A DNA stretch of 64,000 nucleotides, taken from contig NC_135553.1 in assembly GCF_964340395.1 (NCBI RefSeq), forward strand, positions 2,771,001 to 2,835,000. Direction: 5' to 3'. Origin of the DNA: Glandiceps talaboti (Eukaryota > Hemichordata > Enteropneusta > Spengelidae). Under the pieces are notes generated by a model. It was given only the letters and a program-made list of their open reading frames with translations. It made no database searches and was not told the DNA's origin. Below, piece by piece: positions 36,109 through 48,862 of this stretch. Position numbers and translations under genes: made by a program. Every line of letters begins with the position of its first letter. The first letter of the stretch is position 1.

Positions 36109-36462
36109 CCAGCTCACAATAACTATGCTCTCCGCAAATTCACTCACAAGGGAGGAAATCTATGGAATTCGTTACCTGAACATGTAAAGCAGGCTAAAAC
36201 TTTTAAACACTTCAAAGACAATTACAGAGACATTTCTTCTGACTAGCAGTTATTTTATTTATCTGGAGCTATATTGTCACAATGTGTGTATTTTATGTCC
36301 TAATATGTTTTAGAATTTGTAAGTGGACTTTTGTGTGATTATTGATTTGAAGTATGAGGGCCTCAATGGAAAGAAGCCGACCCTGCAACGCGCTGCGTTG
36401 TTTGTAATGCTTATTGAGTTTTACCCTGAATAAAGATATTTTATAATAATAATAATAATTTA
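36109..36462 (+). mobile_element. 3' end of a non-LTR retrotransposon (LINE)
   Basis: The frame at 36109-36246 encodes the typical C-terminus of a non-LTR reverse transcriptase: NYALRKFTHKGGNLWNSLPE followed by HVKQAKTFKHFKDNYRDI and a stop. The WNSLP and FK motifs are diagnostic. About 200 bp of 3' UTR follow, ending AATAAAGATATTTTATAATA and an (ATA)n tail (36443-36462). The element is 5'-truncated; upstream coding is lost or frameshifted (a stop at 36106-36108). Confidence 0.85.
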
Positions 36463-37508
36463 GGGTTAGAGATGATTTGATACTACACTGCCATCCTGAG
36501 ACTAACATGGGATGAAGAAATGAGGTGACATTTGCAATATTATAAATACTCAACTGTAACTGTTAGGAGAATATTTAACTAAAAATCTTTAGTACAAACT
36601 CAGACATATTTTATCTACTCACTGCCCTTAACAGTAAACACTGGTATGAGACTGAATAAAGATTAAAATTTGTCAGACTTCGCTTGACAGATAATAATAC
36701 AATTACAAAGTTTTCATGTTTGAAGTGGCTTACTTAATTATCTGAATTTGGGCTTAAAAGTATCTATTAATCTAAGGGATTCAAACTTATCCTAAATAAG
36801 TTGACATTTAAACCTTTCTGCTGCATACTATAATGTACATTGTGGTCACTTATCTCAATATATAGAGAGACCGAAATCTTTTGCACAACACTCTCAGCCA
36901 TATGACGAAGACTCCATTGACAAGCTGTTTCACATTGGCGGCTATTTATAAAGTGTTTCGGTACACAACAAAGAAGTATCTGCTAATATGAAAAGAGCAA
37001 AGATTTTAAGTCTGTGTTTTAATCCTTCTACACAAACCATGGTGAAACCAACACCTGAAAACTACAGCTGATTGCAGTGGCCTTTTAGAAGATAAACAAC
37101 ATTTACCCTGGCATTCAAAAGAAGGTACGTCTGATATGGTGAAGGGTCATGTTGACCATAAACAGAGCCAGACAATATACTAGGATGCATTTTTGGCAAA
37201 CAAATGTTAACAAAAAGAGCAAAAACTTGAGGTTACTCAGGCAGTTACTACTAATGTAAAGGAGAAAGATACTGATAGTAAATAATGTGAACTTTTAGTA
37301 TTGCAAATATTTTGACAAATTCATGTGAAATTACAAATAGAAGACCCTAATTCAAAGAATGGATTGTGAATAAATATGAAGTTTTGATGTAGAGTTAATA
37401 CACAGTGTAAATGTTAACAATAAATATACAGCAGAGAACTGTTGGGCTACTAGATGGTTCACTGTTGAATGGAAGAAAGATTATTAACAATACCAGGTGA
37501 CTATATAG

Positions 37509-37552
<44 letters not shown>

Positions 37553-39256
37553 TCTATCAATCTATCTATCTATCTATCTATTTATTTATTTATTTATTTA
37601 TTTATTGCATCCCTTTTGTATCAGGGGCTCACTAAGATTGTTAGGAGCAGCACTAAGAAAAAATTAATATACATACACTACTAAAAAGATGAGTAAAAAA
37701 ACATATACAGGAACAAACAACAAAATAAACCAAAGTGAGGTAAGAATATTGATATATATCTATATAGCAGTGAACCAGACACATATACATGAAGATGAAA
37801 AATAACAAGACATCATTTTTCTCGGGTGGTATCATGTGGATTGTGAAAATGCTACATCAGAAAAAGATAAACTAGTGACACACTCTACATAGTAAATGGG
37901 TTGAATTGTTAATACCTGAAGCAAAGAGAAATGAAATGAATACCAAAAAAATTTCAAAAATCCAACAAGAAATGCAAAAGAGAAAATTTCTTTGAACTAT
38001 AATTTGTATGAAAAGATGAGATCAATCTCTTTTCCAATAAATAGATGGTACACTTATCAGCTGTATGTTAATTCCCTCAAACAACAAACAAACTTATCTC
38101 CCAATATGCCTCCATGATCACTCACCCATTTCATGACTGTATTTTTATCTCCAAAGATATCAAAATTGATATCATTTTTTTCATATGCATGATGTGGTTA
38201 ACAATGACAAAACTGTTCTGGATGTAAAAGACACTCAACTATGAATATTTGTGTGCCATCTATCTGATAAATACATATTGTGCTATTTCTAACACAATAT
38301 GTCGAATTGCTATTATGACAATTCTAAACCATATGCTTCTCCTCCAAACATATACCAAATCTGATTATATTAACCTCTTAATCACGATATTTGATTCTAG
38401 TAGTTTCATACCCGAACAATATCACACAATCTGTACGTTTTCTGATACTCATCGATGTTGATCCACACTGAATAGGGAGAGAGATTTCCATGTTGTCACA
38501 CTACACGACAACCATATTGATGGTGAAAGGAAAAGCTTGTAGATTCCAACATTTCAAACTATGTGACTAAGTCCATATTGTTTTCCCTTTTGTGAAATGT
38601 TGACAGTTTTGAGTATTGGAATCACGGAGCTAATATAAAGATCTGACAAGCACCATAAGTTAAAAGTTCTTTCAAACATAAATCCCTTTCAAGACCATGT
38701 CAGTTTCTAATTCAACATATCGTGATTAAAGGGTATTTTTTTCAAAATGATGATAGTTACCAATGTGAGATTATAGTTGATTGACAATCAAAATGTCCCA
38801 AATTTTCAAAAAGCATATCAAGTGCTTCCATAAAATTCTTTTTATCTTTGTTGTGTCGCTCAGTATTGAGTCATTTCATATCCTTATGTGGCACTCAGCT
38901 GGTATGTACACCTTTGATTAAAGGTCACTGGCTCTTCATGTATAATTTTATGTGTTTGCAATCAATCAATCTTACATAACAATATTGGTAATTCTGAAGT
39001 TTGTATCATGGTTGTCCTTCTTATTTGTCATTGAGACAAATTTATATTACACAATGAGTCAGTGATCTCTATTTACTACAAGAATTTACAACAAATTATT
39101 TAATTTCTATTGAGCACTTTTAGTTTTAACACTAATAACAGTTATACTTGATGCAGCTGATAATGTAATAAATGTATTAAGACCGTTTTTATCAAATATC
39201 AAAATAACCTGGAAAAAGTTATGTACTTCATCTCTTCAAATCACAGTCAAGAGATT
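36463..39256. other. Intergenic stretch with a tetranucleotide microsatellite
   Basis: (TTTA)n with an internal (TCTA)n block lies at 37509-37605. No exon is supported. The low-complexity open frame across the microsatellite is not coding. Confidence 0.6.
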
Positions 39257-39333
39257 CCATTGGGTTTGAATCTGAAAATCTCTTTACCCAAACAGATGTT
39301 GGGTAATGAAATCTTCAGATTCAAAACTAATGG
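39257..39333. ncRNA. Pre-miRNA-like hairpin (candidate)
   Basis: The 34-nt arms 39257-39290 and 39300-39333 pair at 29 of 34 Watson-Crick positions plus one possible G-U. Single mismatches are scattered along the stem, and the loop is 9 nt (AACAGATGT). Stem length, isolated mismatches and small loop resemble a metazoan pre-miRNA. A short foldback transposon remnant would look similar. I recognise no known miRNA seed. Strand is undetermined. Confidence 0.35.
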
Positions 39334-40304
39334 ATAGCCTCCAGACTGTTCAAACCATCACATAGGTCATTCCTACCACCAGTAAAATAATGCAGTATAC
39401 AATTATACCTACATGTCAATCATCAAAGTCATTAGTCATGCTGACTTTAATACCTACAATGGCCTTGAAAAATTTGCAGGTCTATATTCACTATATAGCC
39501 CACATTAAATCATGATCTAAATGGTCAGATTGAGTGATTTAATTGTTTGAAGAACTGTTACTTGTTCTGAAGACTTTCAATTAATTTTCTTCAATTTTAG
39601 AGATTAATAATCAACTGTGAAAATCATGTTCACTAAAATTAGTTGGTCTCTGAGATTTAAAGAAACAGTGTATAAACAAAGTCAAACAGAGTGTCCTTTC
39701 ATTTTAACAAATCTGGTCCATATGTTTCTAATAGCCTAGTGCTACCTGTGCCATTGAATCTCAAGGTAAAAAGATGACTATAACACCATGGATAGATTTA
39801 CACTATGTTTATAATACAGTAGTACTGTAAGTATGGGGTGGATGCAATGTAAACAAAAAAAGAAAATCAACTTTTTAACATTATCATTATTTTGTTATTG
39901 CAAATAATGTGTTTTGATGTGTTTTTTTCACTTTTAAGAAGCAACATAGAATGGACTCAAGTGGTGAAACAATAACATCTATCCTCACAAAAAGAGTCTT
40001 TCTAGAAGTCACAGCTTTGGTATGACCACAATGGTGACAAAATGTATACCATACTTGTAAATTGAGTATACATTGATTCACACAAATCACACCAAAGAAA
40101 GTATAGCCTATTTATAATATAAAAAGTCAAATTTCATCCATAAAAAATTATCTGACTATCTATTCAAATGTCACACCACCTATTTATTTCTGAATCAGTC
40201 TTGTTATTTTTATTTACATACTATATGCAAATTTAACATTTGAATTAAAATCAACTTAATTGCTTGCCTGTTTGCCTGCCTGCCTGCCTGCCTGCCTGTC
40301 TGCC

Positions 40305-40365
<61 letters not shown>

Positions 40366-41791
40366 ATTTGTCTGTCTACATGCCTATCTGGTAAAATTTC
40401 AATTAACCCTGCGGACACTCCAATCTAACTTTTTATTATTTTATGAGAACTCAAGCCCATCAATGGTAGATAATCAATAGTTACACTACAAGCTGGTATA
40501 TGTGGTAGGAATTTGGACAGTAAAATAAAATCAGTATTATTCAAGTGCATTCATACATACCAGGTATATACACACAGTTTTATAGCTAACTCTCTTTAAT
40601 GACTGGTTAAAAGATGACATTTTGTATCACATACAGAAATCTAGCTTTTATGAGCTACTGACAGTACAACACCTGTATTTTATTAGGCATGTCAGTGTCA
40701 ACATGTTAATAGAAACCCATTTATCTTGTTCTAGTTTGGGTTAACTGAGGCACTGCACCACATAGAATGATATATCACTATAGTCTAAGACATTTTGTAT
40801 TGAAACTATAGGCATATGACGTCAGTTTGTTCAGCTAGCAACCTAAAAATCTTAGTCTAGATGCAGCTATTACCCAGCTGTGGTATAATATCACCTCTTT
40901 ACCACCATATTACAAAGATGGAGAGATCTTTAGATTAAATGCCACAAATAGTGCCTAAACTTATGTTAAGCTATGTGCTTGTTATATCAGTGATTCCCTT
41001 TCAGTAGCGGCACCTCTTTGCAGAGTGGTGATCACAGTTTAAATTTTGCATCCACAAGAAACAAAAGATAAAAAGTGGAGCAAGAGATGGGAATTACATA
41101 TAATTTGTTAACAGGTCAGATGCTCCTGATATGATGTGATGACCAGCTGACGTGTCACTTATAAACGTACAGCATGTGTGTGTGTGTGTTAACTCTCATC
41201 AGATTAAACACATTTCATCTCACTGTGTCCTACTTTCCTAACTAGAAAACTGATAGTTAAAAGCACACATCAATCATTTCACACACCCTGTATTTTCATC
41301 TTCTCAACCACAGATTCTGATATTTCTGGTCTGCTTGGTGTTGAGGAGAGATAACATATTTTACTTCTGAATACATTATTCCAAATTTTTATTTCAAATG
41401 GACACTAATTTTTATCACAATTCAGCAATGGGCACTTAGCATAGAAGGGAGACTGTTGGTAAATGCAAACGTGTCCTATCAATGACTGTGATGAACTAAT
41501 TTTTACCTGCAAATTACACTGAATCATTTTCAAAATCTCATCAGTTAGAAGACTGGTTTACGACATGTTAGAAGAAGGTGGAATTTAAAAATTTACTTAA
41601 ATCTCTAAAACTGCATATACCTCCTAAAAAGTTCCTCTAATCATTTCAGAGAGTTTGAAGAATACAATATATCCTCAGTCGGTAGGTATATATTTGTTTT
41701 TAGGTGAGATTAATGCACAAAGTGATACCCTTGGTTATATATAACAGTATCATTTAATTGTTTTCTCTACAACAATTTAAGAATGGCCTAC
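39334..41791. other. Intergenic or intronic stretch with (TGCC)n/(TGTC)n tract
   Basis: A 4-bp tandem tract (CTGCC then CTGTC units) lies at 40262-40385. If the gene with its first exon at 41792-42233 (-) runs leftward, its introns lie here, but no second exon could be assigned with confidence. A minus-strand open frame at 39887-40090 carries a CHHCGH motif and is not supported by splice sites. Confidence 0.4.
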
Positions 41792-42233
41792 CTTGATCAT
41801 CATTGTCTTTCTTTCTTCTATCATACTCTCCTTCATTCAAATGCACTTTATTTGCCTTGTGTTTCACCCTGACATGTTTTCCATGTTTGTATTTATCTTT
41901 CTTCTGTCCAAGTTTTGTTCTTCTTTTCTCATCCTCAAATACGTCAAAATGTTGGTCCACATGGTCTTTCATTTTTTGACGAGTAGCATGACCCTTCCTG
42001 CTGGATGATTTCTCCTGTCTGTAGAGATAGTTCAGATTGTTGTTTCCACCGGATCCAATATCAGAGAACTGCCTTGAGTTCTTTGACCGACTTCTTCCTC
42101 TTGTTGTTTCTGTGTAATAATTTGTGTTAGCTTTCATACTCTGATTCACAGACTTTTCATACAAATTATCAATATCTAAACTGCTGTCTGAATGTGAAGA
42201 AATACTATCCATTGAATGCCATTTCCTGGCCAT
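41792..42233 (-). CDS. First coding exon of a charged, Ser/Lys-rich protein
   Basis: It starts at an ATG (42233-42231) in a good context (AAAATGG) and runs open for 147 codons to a CAAG/GTAGGC donor at 41791, ending in phase 1. Reading through would add 12 residues before a stop. The first half is Ser/Asn-rich (MARKWHSMDSISSHSDSSLD). The second half is strongly basic (KDKYKHGKHVRVKHKANKVH) and ends acidic (KKDNDDQ). No signal peptide, membrane segment or folded domain is visible, so it is probably intrinsically disordered. The length and composition make a chance frame unlikely. Later exons should lie at lower coordinates but were not identified. I do not recognise the family. Confidence 0.6.
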
Positions 42234-42811
42234 TTTGAATGTTTTGTTGCGTTGTCAGCAATACAAGTTAAGAATCCAACAGTCTGGCGTAACGTGCTAG
42301 ATAGTTACTAAATCGTAGTGCCCCGAGGAACTTGCAAACTCAGCTGCTAGTTTGAATATCACTCATCCTTGGAGTAACACTAAATGTGAAAACATGCTCT
42401 AACGATGTTCACTCCAAGTCACATACCATAAAGAGTACACACTGGGTTTTACAGAAATAGAACTTTAGTGCATACAATCAAGTCACTGGCAGCAGAGCAT
42501 GACGTTTCACTCTATATAAATGTTGACTGTGTTTCACCAAAAATACACATAGGTGTGAGTGCATACATGTTTGAAGCAAGCAGTCGTTGCATTGTGGATT
42601 GTGACAGACCTTGTAAAGAGAGAGTGTAGCTGAATGAGCTCTAATCAGATTACAATGCTATTCACATGCAAATAACTTGTAAAGGATACAGACCAATCAT
42701 TTGCATGACAATTGTTTAGAGCCCTGCAAGAGAATAGGAACTGTCTCACTTGTAACAACTGTAACACAATAGAAGAACAATAGTATATATATATATAGGT
42801 CTGGTCTGTGC
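42234..42811 (-). promoter_or_regulatory. Putative 5' flank of the minus-strand gene at 42.2 kb
   Basis: This is the sequence immediately upstream of the ATG at 42233, without repeats. Mild CpG content appears at 42250-42330. It ends at a (TA)n run near 42784-42796. No core promoter motif is assigned. Confidence 0.25.
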
Positions 42812-42971
42812 ATGATCATTGTCATTATCATCAGTATCATAATAACAACATTACCATCATCACCATCATCACCATCACTATCATCATCATTTTCATCATC
42901 ACTATATATTAAGGAACCATTTATTCATGTACATTGTCACTACCATCATCATCATCATCATATCATCATTA

Positions 42972-43021
<50 letters not shown>

Positions 43022-43125
43022 TATTGTTGTTGTCATCATCATCGTCACTGTCTTTGTCTTTGTCATTGTCGTAATTGCTGCTGTCGCCATCATCATCATT
43101 ATCATCATCAGTGTCATCAAATGAA
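42812..43125. repeat. (ATC/CAT)n trinucleotide-rich tract
   Basis: Imperfect CATCAT and CACCAT units with a pure (ATC)n core at about 42970-43020. Because the period is 3, all three frames on both strands stay open (poly-His, poly-Ile, poly-Met). None is a gene. Confidence 0.95.
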
Positions 43126-43194
43126 AAACAAATGTACTAGGCTAAGATAAGTATACTAAAATCTCAGCAACAGTTACTTTTAACTCACCTTTTC

Positions 43195-43915
43195 ATTTAC
43201 CCTGCTATCCCCGTATTAACAAATATTGGTATGATCCTATGATTTCCAGTGATTTCATATCGTGATCCCAACATACAAGAAATCTAGTATTGTCCATACA
43301 TTTTGTATGCTGGGCTTGTTCCCTCATCCCAATAAGTTAATGGTCCCTACATTTTGTATGGGCTTATCCCCTCATCCCAATAAGTTAATGGTCCCTACAT
43401 TTTCTAGGGGTTCAATCAGTCATCCCATCCTCACAATTTGATATTATCATTACCTTTCCAAAGAGTTTATCCTGTCATCCCCATATCCAAGAAAATTGGT
43501 ATGGTCTTTATTTAAAAGGGCTTATCCTGTCACCCCGGGTCATGTCCAAATATACTGGTATGGTCTTTAGATTTTCTATGGGTTCAATATACAGCCATCC
43601 CCCACATCCAGATATAAGTATATTGGTATGGTCTTTGCCTTTCAAAAGAGTTTTGCCGCCATCCCCATATCCAAGTATGTTGGTATGGTCTTTACCTTTC
43701 CAAAGAGTGTATCCTGTCATCCCCATAACCAAGTATGTTGGTATGGTCTTTACCTTTCCAAAGAGTGATGTTGCTTGTCATCCCCACATCCAAGTATGTT
43801 GGCATGGTCTTTACCTTTCCAAAGAGTTTTGCCGCCATCCCCATAACCAAGTATGTTGGTATGGTATTTACCTTTCCAAAGAGTGTTGCTTGTCATCCAC
43901 ATATCCTCATAGCAT
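43195..43915. repeat. 58-bp minisatellite, about 12 units, graded divergence
   Basis: The unit is GGTATGGTCTTTACCTTTCC, then AAAGAGTGTATCCTGTCATC, then CCCATAACCAAGTATGTT. Right-hand copies are nearly identical, while left-hand copies (43200-43450) are much more diverged, which suggests recent expansion at the right end. The 177-codon open frame across it is an artefact of the array. Confidence 0.9.
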
Positions 43916-45360
43916 GGATTGTAAACTGCTACTTATTGCTACTTTATACACAGAACAAGTTAGTTGTGAACCAGTGAAGTGTAGGTATAGTTATGAACTG
44001 CACGTTACAAAATTGGTAACTGGGAAGAAAACAAATTGCATTGCTTCTGCATATGGAAAAAATAATTTGATGTAGGACTGACAATAGAAAATAAATTTGC
44101 TGTCACCGTGATGGGAGAACAATTGCGGCCATATCACCCCCCCCCCCCCGAAATCAAATGGTTCTCCCCTTAATAGGTTATCCGTAAAATACTACCCACA
44201 CCATGATCATGTCGTCATGTACTGAACAAAAACAACATTTTCTGACATAGTCTACAGCTTGATTATTTGGAACGAGAATCCAAGTCACGGATAGCCTCTA
44301 GACAAATATCTTCCTTGATATGCAAATATCGGCAGATTCAAGTTCATAAATTTCATTTCGTCTTTCTAAATTCTATAATTCGATTCATGCATACCTGTGT
44401 GTCAGCTTGAATTGGCAGCTGCAGAATATCGAACGAACTCGAACTCTTGCAGACGGAGTAAGTCGGGACTAAATTTTGACATCATCTCTTTTCGTTTTCC
44501 TTGTGTCATATCAATCAAGTCCCTCTCTAAACAGAACTACACGTACATACACCTTTACCGTTACGTACGTTAACACGAACTGTGAACAGAACTTCAACTT
44601 GGAAAGCTGTAGTTTAAAATGTGTCGTAAACGTCGTCGGTTTTATGAATTCAAGTCAGGATAAACGCTTTTTCATATCGTTTTTGGATCTTACATAACAT
44701 TGAAAGATTAAGTTAAATAGACAAAAGTGTTATAAAAAGGGGAAAATTACCTAGAACTTTAACAGACTATCATATCATCATCACCAAATCCGGGCGTTGA
44801 CGATCAACTTAGCAGGAATGTGGTCAATAGGTGGCGCTAATCATATCGAAGTGCGTGAATCGCATCTTGCAATGCAAGTGTTCACATGGTTCGTGTGTTC
44901 TTTATTTTTTACCCATGAATGATCAGCATATAACAATTTGTTATATTACACATTCACTTCACTTCAAATAGTTCGACAACATTATTTCTTTCAGCCAATA
45001 ACAATTTCAAACCGTAGCTGCATATATACCACAGATGTGGTCATCTTCTCACTAGCCATAGAAAACTTGTTTGTGCACTAGCCTGCCTAGTCTGCCTGTG
45101 TATACCACGGCCGGTTACTTAACTTCACCTTGTGTGCTTATTTTCTATTTTTATTTAACACCGGTACCGTCAGCAGTGTCAGCTCCAAAAAAGGTCGGTT
45201 TTTATTACAACGCTATTATTTTGTATAATTACCATCCTTGAATAGGATATTAGTTAAAAGTATTGATGTACTGTACGTAGACTTGAATAACATTGGCAAA
45301 CTACTCTAGTATTGAGCATTAAAAGAGTTGGTTCTGTACATGTAGCTCAATGTGCGTACC
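43916..45360 (+). promoter_or_regulatory. CpG-richer stretch, candidate distal promoter or 5' exon
   Basis: Compared with its surroundings, 44200-44700 and 45100-45200 contain more CpG. ACGGA/GTAAGT at 44455-44463 is a strong donor consensus and could end a non-coding first exon of the downstream mu-crystallin gene, whose start-codon exon has an acceptor at 48861-48862. The link is inference. A C12 run lies at 44139-44150. Confidence 0.25.
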
Positions 45361-46357
45361 CCCCCCCCCCACTTTAACTCCCTCAGACTTCTATCTTTTA
45401 CTGCCTGTTTTCCAATTTTACTAGCTGCATCCATTCTTTTACCTCTTACCTTTGACATAAACTACAATTTATAATAATAACTCTTATTGCCAGACAAAGT
45501 ACTCTAAACTTGTCCACAAATGTACAAAATATCAAAATTTATAAGTCAAATGAACAACAAATAGATAATGTAGAGAACAAAAAAAGTCTGGTGAGGACCA
45601 CAATAATAGTTCTCAGGAACTAGTCGAAGTAGTGGCTCTAAAGAAGAACTCAGTGTGATTATGTGATGTGTTGTGTCAGACTGACAGCTTGGAAAATTAA
45701 TAAGAATTAATTTGACAAAAGCAAAATAAAGCGAGAAGAGAAACAATAAACAATTTGAAAAAAAAAAGTGTTGTTTCAAATACAATTTAGAGTCGGCTCT
45801 TTTACCAGTTCCCCCCCCCCCCCAAAAAAAAATGTAGACAGCGTTCAAATGCTTCGTTCGGCGTAATTGAGGGTTTATGGAGAGGTTTAATTTTGGAACA
45901 TGGTAATATTTTACTAGTACGTACAGGTTGAATATCTGAGCAATGGTAAGGAGAATATCCCCTTCTCAACCATAAAACACGATGTACTTTTTTGCCGAAA
46001 GACAGGGTGTCACATGACATCACCCGGACCGGACGTGACCCGCCTACTGAGTGCTATGCATGATGGCATTACATTGTATGGCCTGCTCCCAGTACAGGTA
46101 CACACATATACAAGCAGACATTGAAAGGCGGTAGTTCCACGTTTGAACATTGATTTCCCCATTCATAATCAAATGTCTGACATCTGAGGCCGGTCGTAAG
46201 TGTGGGCCGAGTCGCAAAGTGCTAGTATCACATTCATGGTAGGCAGTGTGGTGGAGATCTCAGGAAAAGTGTGAGTACATCTCTGTACGACATGCATGGA
46301 TCCATTCGATGTATTACGTCACTAATACATATCCATGGTACATGTAAGGCTGTATGT
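45361..46357. other. Intergenic stretch with C homopolymers
   Basis: C runs at about 45360-45370 and 45812-45823. Open frames here end in these runs. No supported exon. Confidence 0.5.
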
Positions 46358-46484
46358 GTCTAGACTAGTCCTGCTCGCAGACGGTGCACTGGTCTATATT
46401 ACTGACACAACCCTAAGAATGGAGGGACAATTGTCAGAATCGAGTCCCGGATTACTCCGTATGCAAGCAGGACCAGTACTAGAC
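46358..46484 (-). mobile_element. Short MITE, copy B (127 bp)
   Basis: Terminal inverted repeats of about 27 bp, imperfect: GTCTAGACTAGTCCTGCTCG at the left pairs with the right end ...CAAGCAGGACCAGTACTAGAC. The core 46421-46448 is the exact reverse complement of 18452-18479 in copy A. It has an extra internal segment relative to copy A. No coding capacity. Confidence 0.75.
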
Positions 46485-47700
46485 GTACGTACACCGTGAG
46501 TTAACAGAAACAGTTTATAATATGTCGTAATTTTACAGTGACTGCATGCAGCAGTGCAGTGATACTTAGTTGACGCACATATGGACAATTCACCACAAGG
46601 GGTGGAACCACAGGCACTTGTTTCCCGAGATATGGTTCAGAATACAATAAAATATCGATAATATTGAGATACTTGGCAAATAATATATGAAAAGGTTAAA
46701 ATAACACATCTCGTATTCAGTCCACAAACGTGCCTGTGGGTGGAACCTCTCACAAGTCTCATTATATACCTCAATATCCACGCATTTTGTTTCTGCCACT
46801 GACGAGATTTAGCAGAGACATAAGTATAGTATACGGTTGCCAGTTTTGCAGTATAATTTAAACAGTGGTGAATAACTTCATTGAAACTATTCCGTCAAAT
46901 ATGAATATCAAATGAGGATGAATTACTGTGTTGTGAACACAGTCTACCTTGACCTCATTAGTGCCTGATCTGTGCACTTAGTATGTGTTTGTGTTTTTTA
47001 ATATTTTTTAGCATAACAATAAATCCATATATTAAATTAGGTGTTATAAGGCCTAAAAAAAAATAATTGTTTGGTTCCAGTTACCCGACCCACCTAGTTT
47101 TTCACTACCGACCCTGTAAAATCTATAATGGCTGTACATCTGATAGGAAGAAATAAACAACACAGAGACCATTTGGAATCAATGGATAATCAGAACTAGA
47201 CACTCACACGTAATAAATTGATAAAATAAAATATAAAATCTACCAACCCCACGTATTCTAAAATTGAGCGTAATGGGAACCACACATTTTTTTGTTAGGC
47301 CTAATCTCATACATGATTTAGATCGAAAGGATCAGTTGTGGTGAAAACTAAAATTTAGACAATATGAAAAACAGTTGTCTGACAGAGCTATATAGAAAAA
47401 GTTGGTCCACAAGATTGTGTGAAAGTCTTATTATTCATGTAACTTTTCATATGCATGATAAGACATGCTTGTATTACTATTAGGAATGTATGGGCTCTGT
47501 CAAGGCATTATTAGGGGAGATAATATAATACCTCCATTGTTAGGGCTTCTTTTGACATTCATAATATACTGTACCCGCTTGCATTGTTCCAATTTACATA
47601 CTGTAAACTAGACTGTAATATATGCCATGCATTTACAAATAAGGGTCAGCACACTAAGAGCAGCTCCGAAGTGGCATACTTTTAACATGTATTTACTTCT
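46485..47700. other. Intergenic stretch, no supported gene
   Basis: A minus-strand open frame at 46590-46799 starts with GTG rather than ATG and has an in-frame stop just upstream. It looks protein-like for about 30 residues (ETCERFHPQARLWTEYEM) but has no confirmed splice sites. Confidence 0.4.
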
Positions 47701-47888
<188 letters not shown>

Positions 47889-48023
47889 AGCTTAGATATA
47901 ACTTTATTACACCTGTATAGAAAATTAACAATTCTATTTGGGTACATAAGTGTAATAAAGATATTAAAGAATGTATACACTACAATGAAATAGGCTAATG
48001 TTATAAGTGTATACGTAAAACAA
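47889..48023 (-). repeat. Dispersed repeat, copy 2
   Basis: About 90% identical to 34233-34377. On the minus strand its 3' end is the adjoining (AATCT)n tract, suggesting a retroposon tail. Confidence 0.8.
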
Positions 48024-48179
48024 GTTTAGATACATGTATGTAATAATGTATGTATATATGTATGTATGTGTGTGTGTGTGGTGGTGGTGGTGGGGGGTGG
48101 ATGTGAACCAATTTTAAGAACTGGCCAGACTGATTGCTGTGCAATAGTATTTGATAGGAACTCTACTTAGGGTGTGTAG

Positions 48180-48510
48180 CAGTCTGATTAAAATCAAAAA
48201 TTAAACTCCAAAACTATTGGCAGATTACTCTGAAAATTGATGGAAATGTTTGTAAATGTGTCCAGATGAAGAATTATTGAAGACAATATGACCTGTCAAT
48301 TGTTGATATGCAAATGAAGCCTAACAATGGGATTTTTTGTTAAAAAACTAAAATTTCAAAATTACCACCTGGCTAATTTTCTGAAATTTGGTGATGTTTG
48401 TTGGGTATAGATGAAGAGCTGTTGTTGAAACGGTTATCCAATCATTAGTATCGTATGCATATTATTTCTGAATTTTGGTTAAAAATTCAAACTTCAAAAC
48501 TACTTAGTGA
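48180..48510 (+). repeat. Degenerate ~120-bp satellite, plus orientation
   Basis: Two to three copies of a unit ordered as: AAACTCCAAAACTA, then a CTGAAAATT/CTGAAATTTGG block, then GATGAAGAATTATT, then GATATGCAAATGA. The same blocks recur at 51840-52150 (same orientation) and 60070-60530 (reverse). Confidence 0.75.
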
Positions 48511-48862
48511 CTCTTCATACTAAAAGGAATACCTTCTTTATAAAATAACAGCTTGGATTTCAATATCAGTTGTGCACAACAGCATTCTTTGAACACATAA
48601 ATATATTTTTATTTTTATTTTATATTTCTAAACTACACAATTTATCATGAAGGTATATTTATTTTATGAGTTTTTATTGATGTTATCAGTAATATTTAAC
48701 AACAAACAAATAACAATGATATAAATTATATAAACACAGTTTGACAAGAAAGATTGAAATGAATTCTCAGTTCTAATTCTTTCTAAAATGTGTGTTTTTC
48801 TTAGCTACTGATGTTACATATATTTTGATAAATGCATTCATTATTTTCTATCTTGTTCATAG

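Noticed and set aside
42812-43150. Poly-His, poly-Ile and poly-Met open frames
   Set aside because: All three frames of an (ATC)n tract stay open. This is composition, not coding.
43542-44075. 177-codon plus-strand open frame
   Set aside because: It is mostly the translated 58-bp minisatellite (repeating 'SKYVGMVFTFPKS'), with no domain and no splice support.
46590-46799. Minus-strand frame starting near 46799
   Set aside because: The first codon is GTG, an in-frame stop lies just upstream, and no acceptor of quality is present. Only about 30 residues look protein-like.
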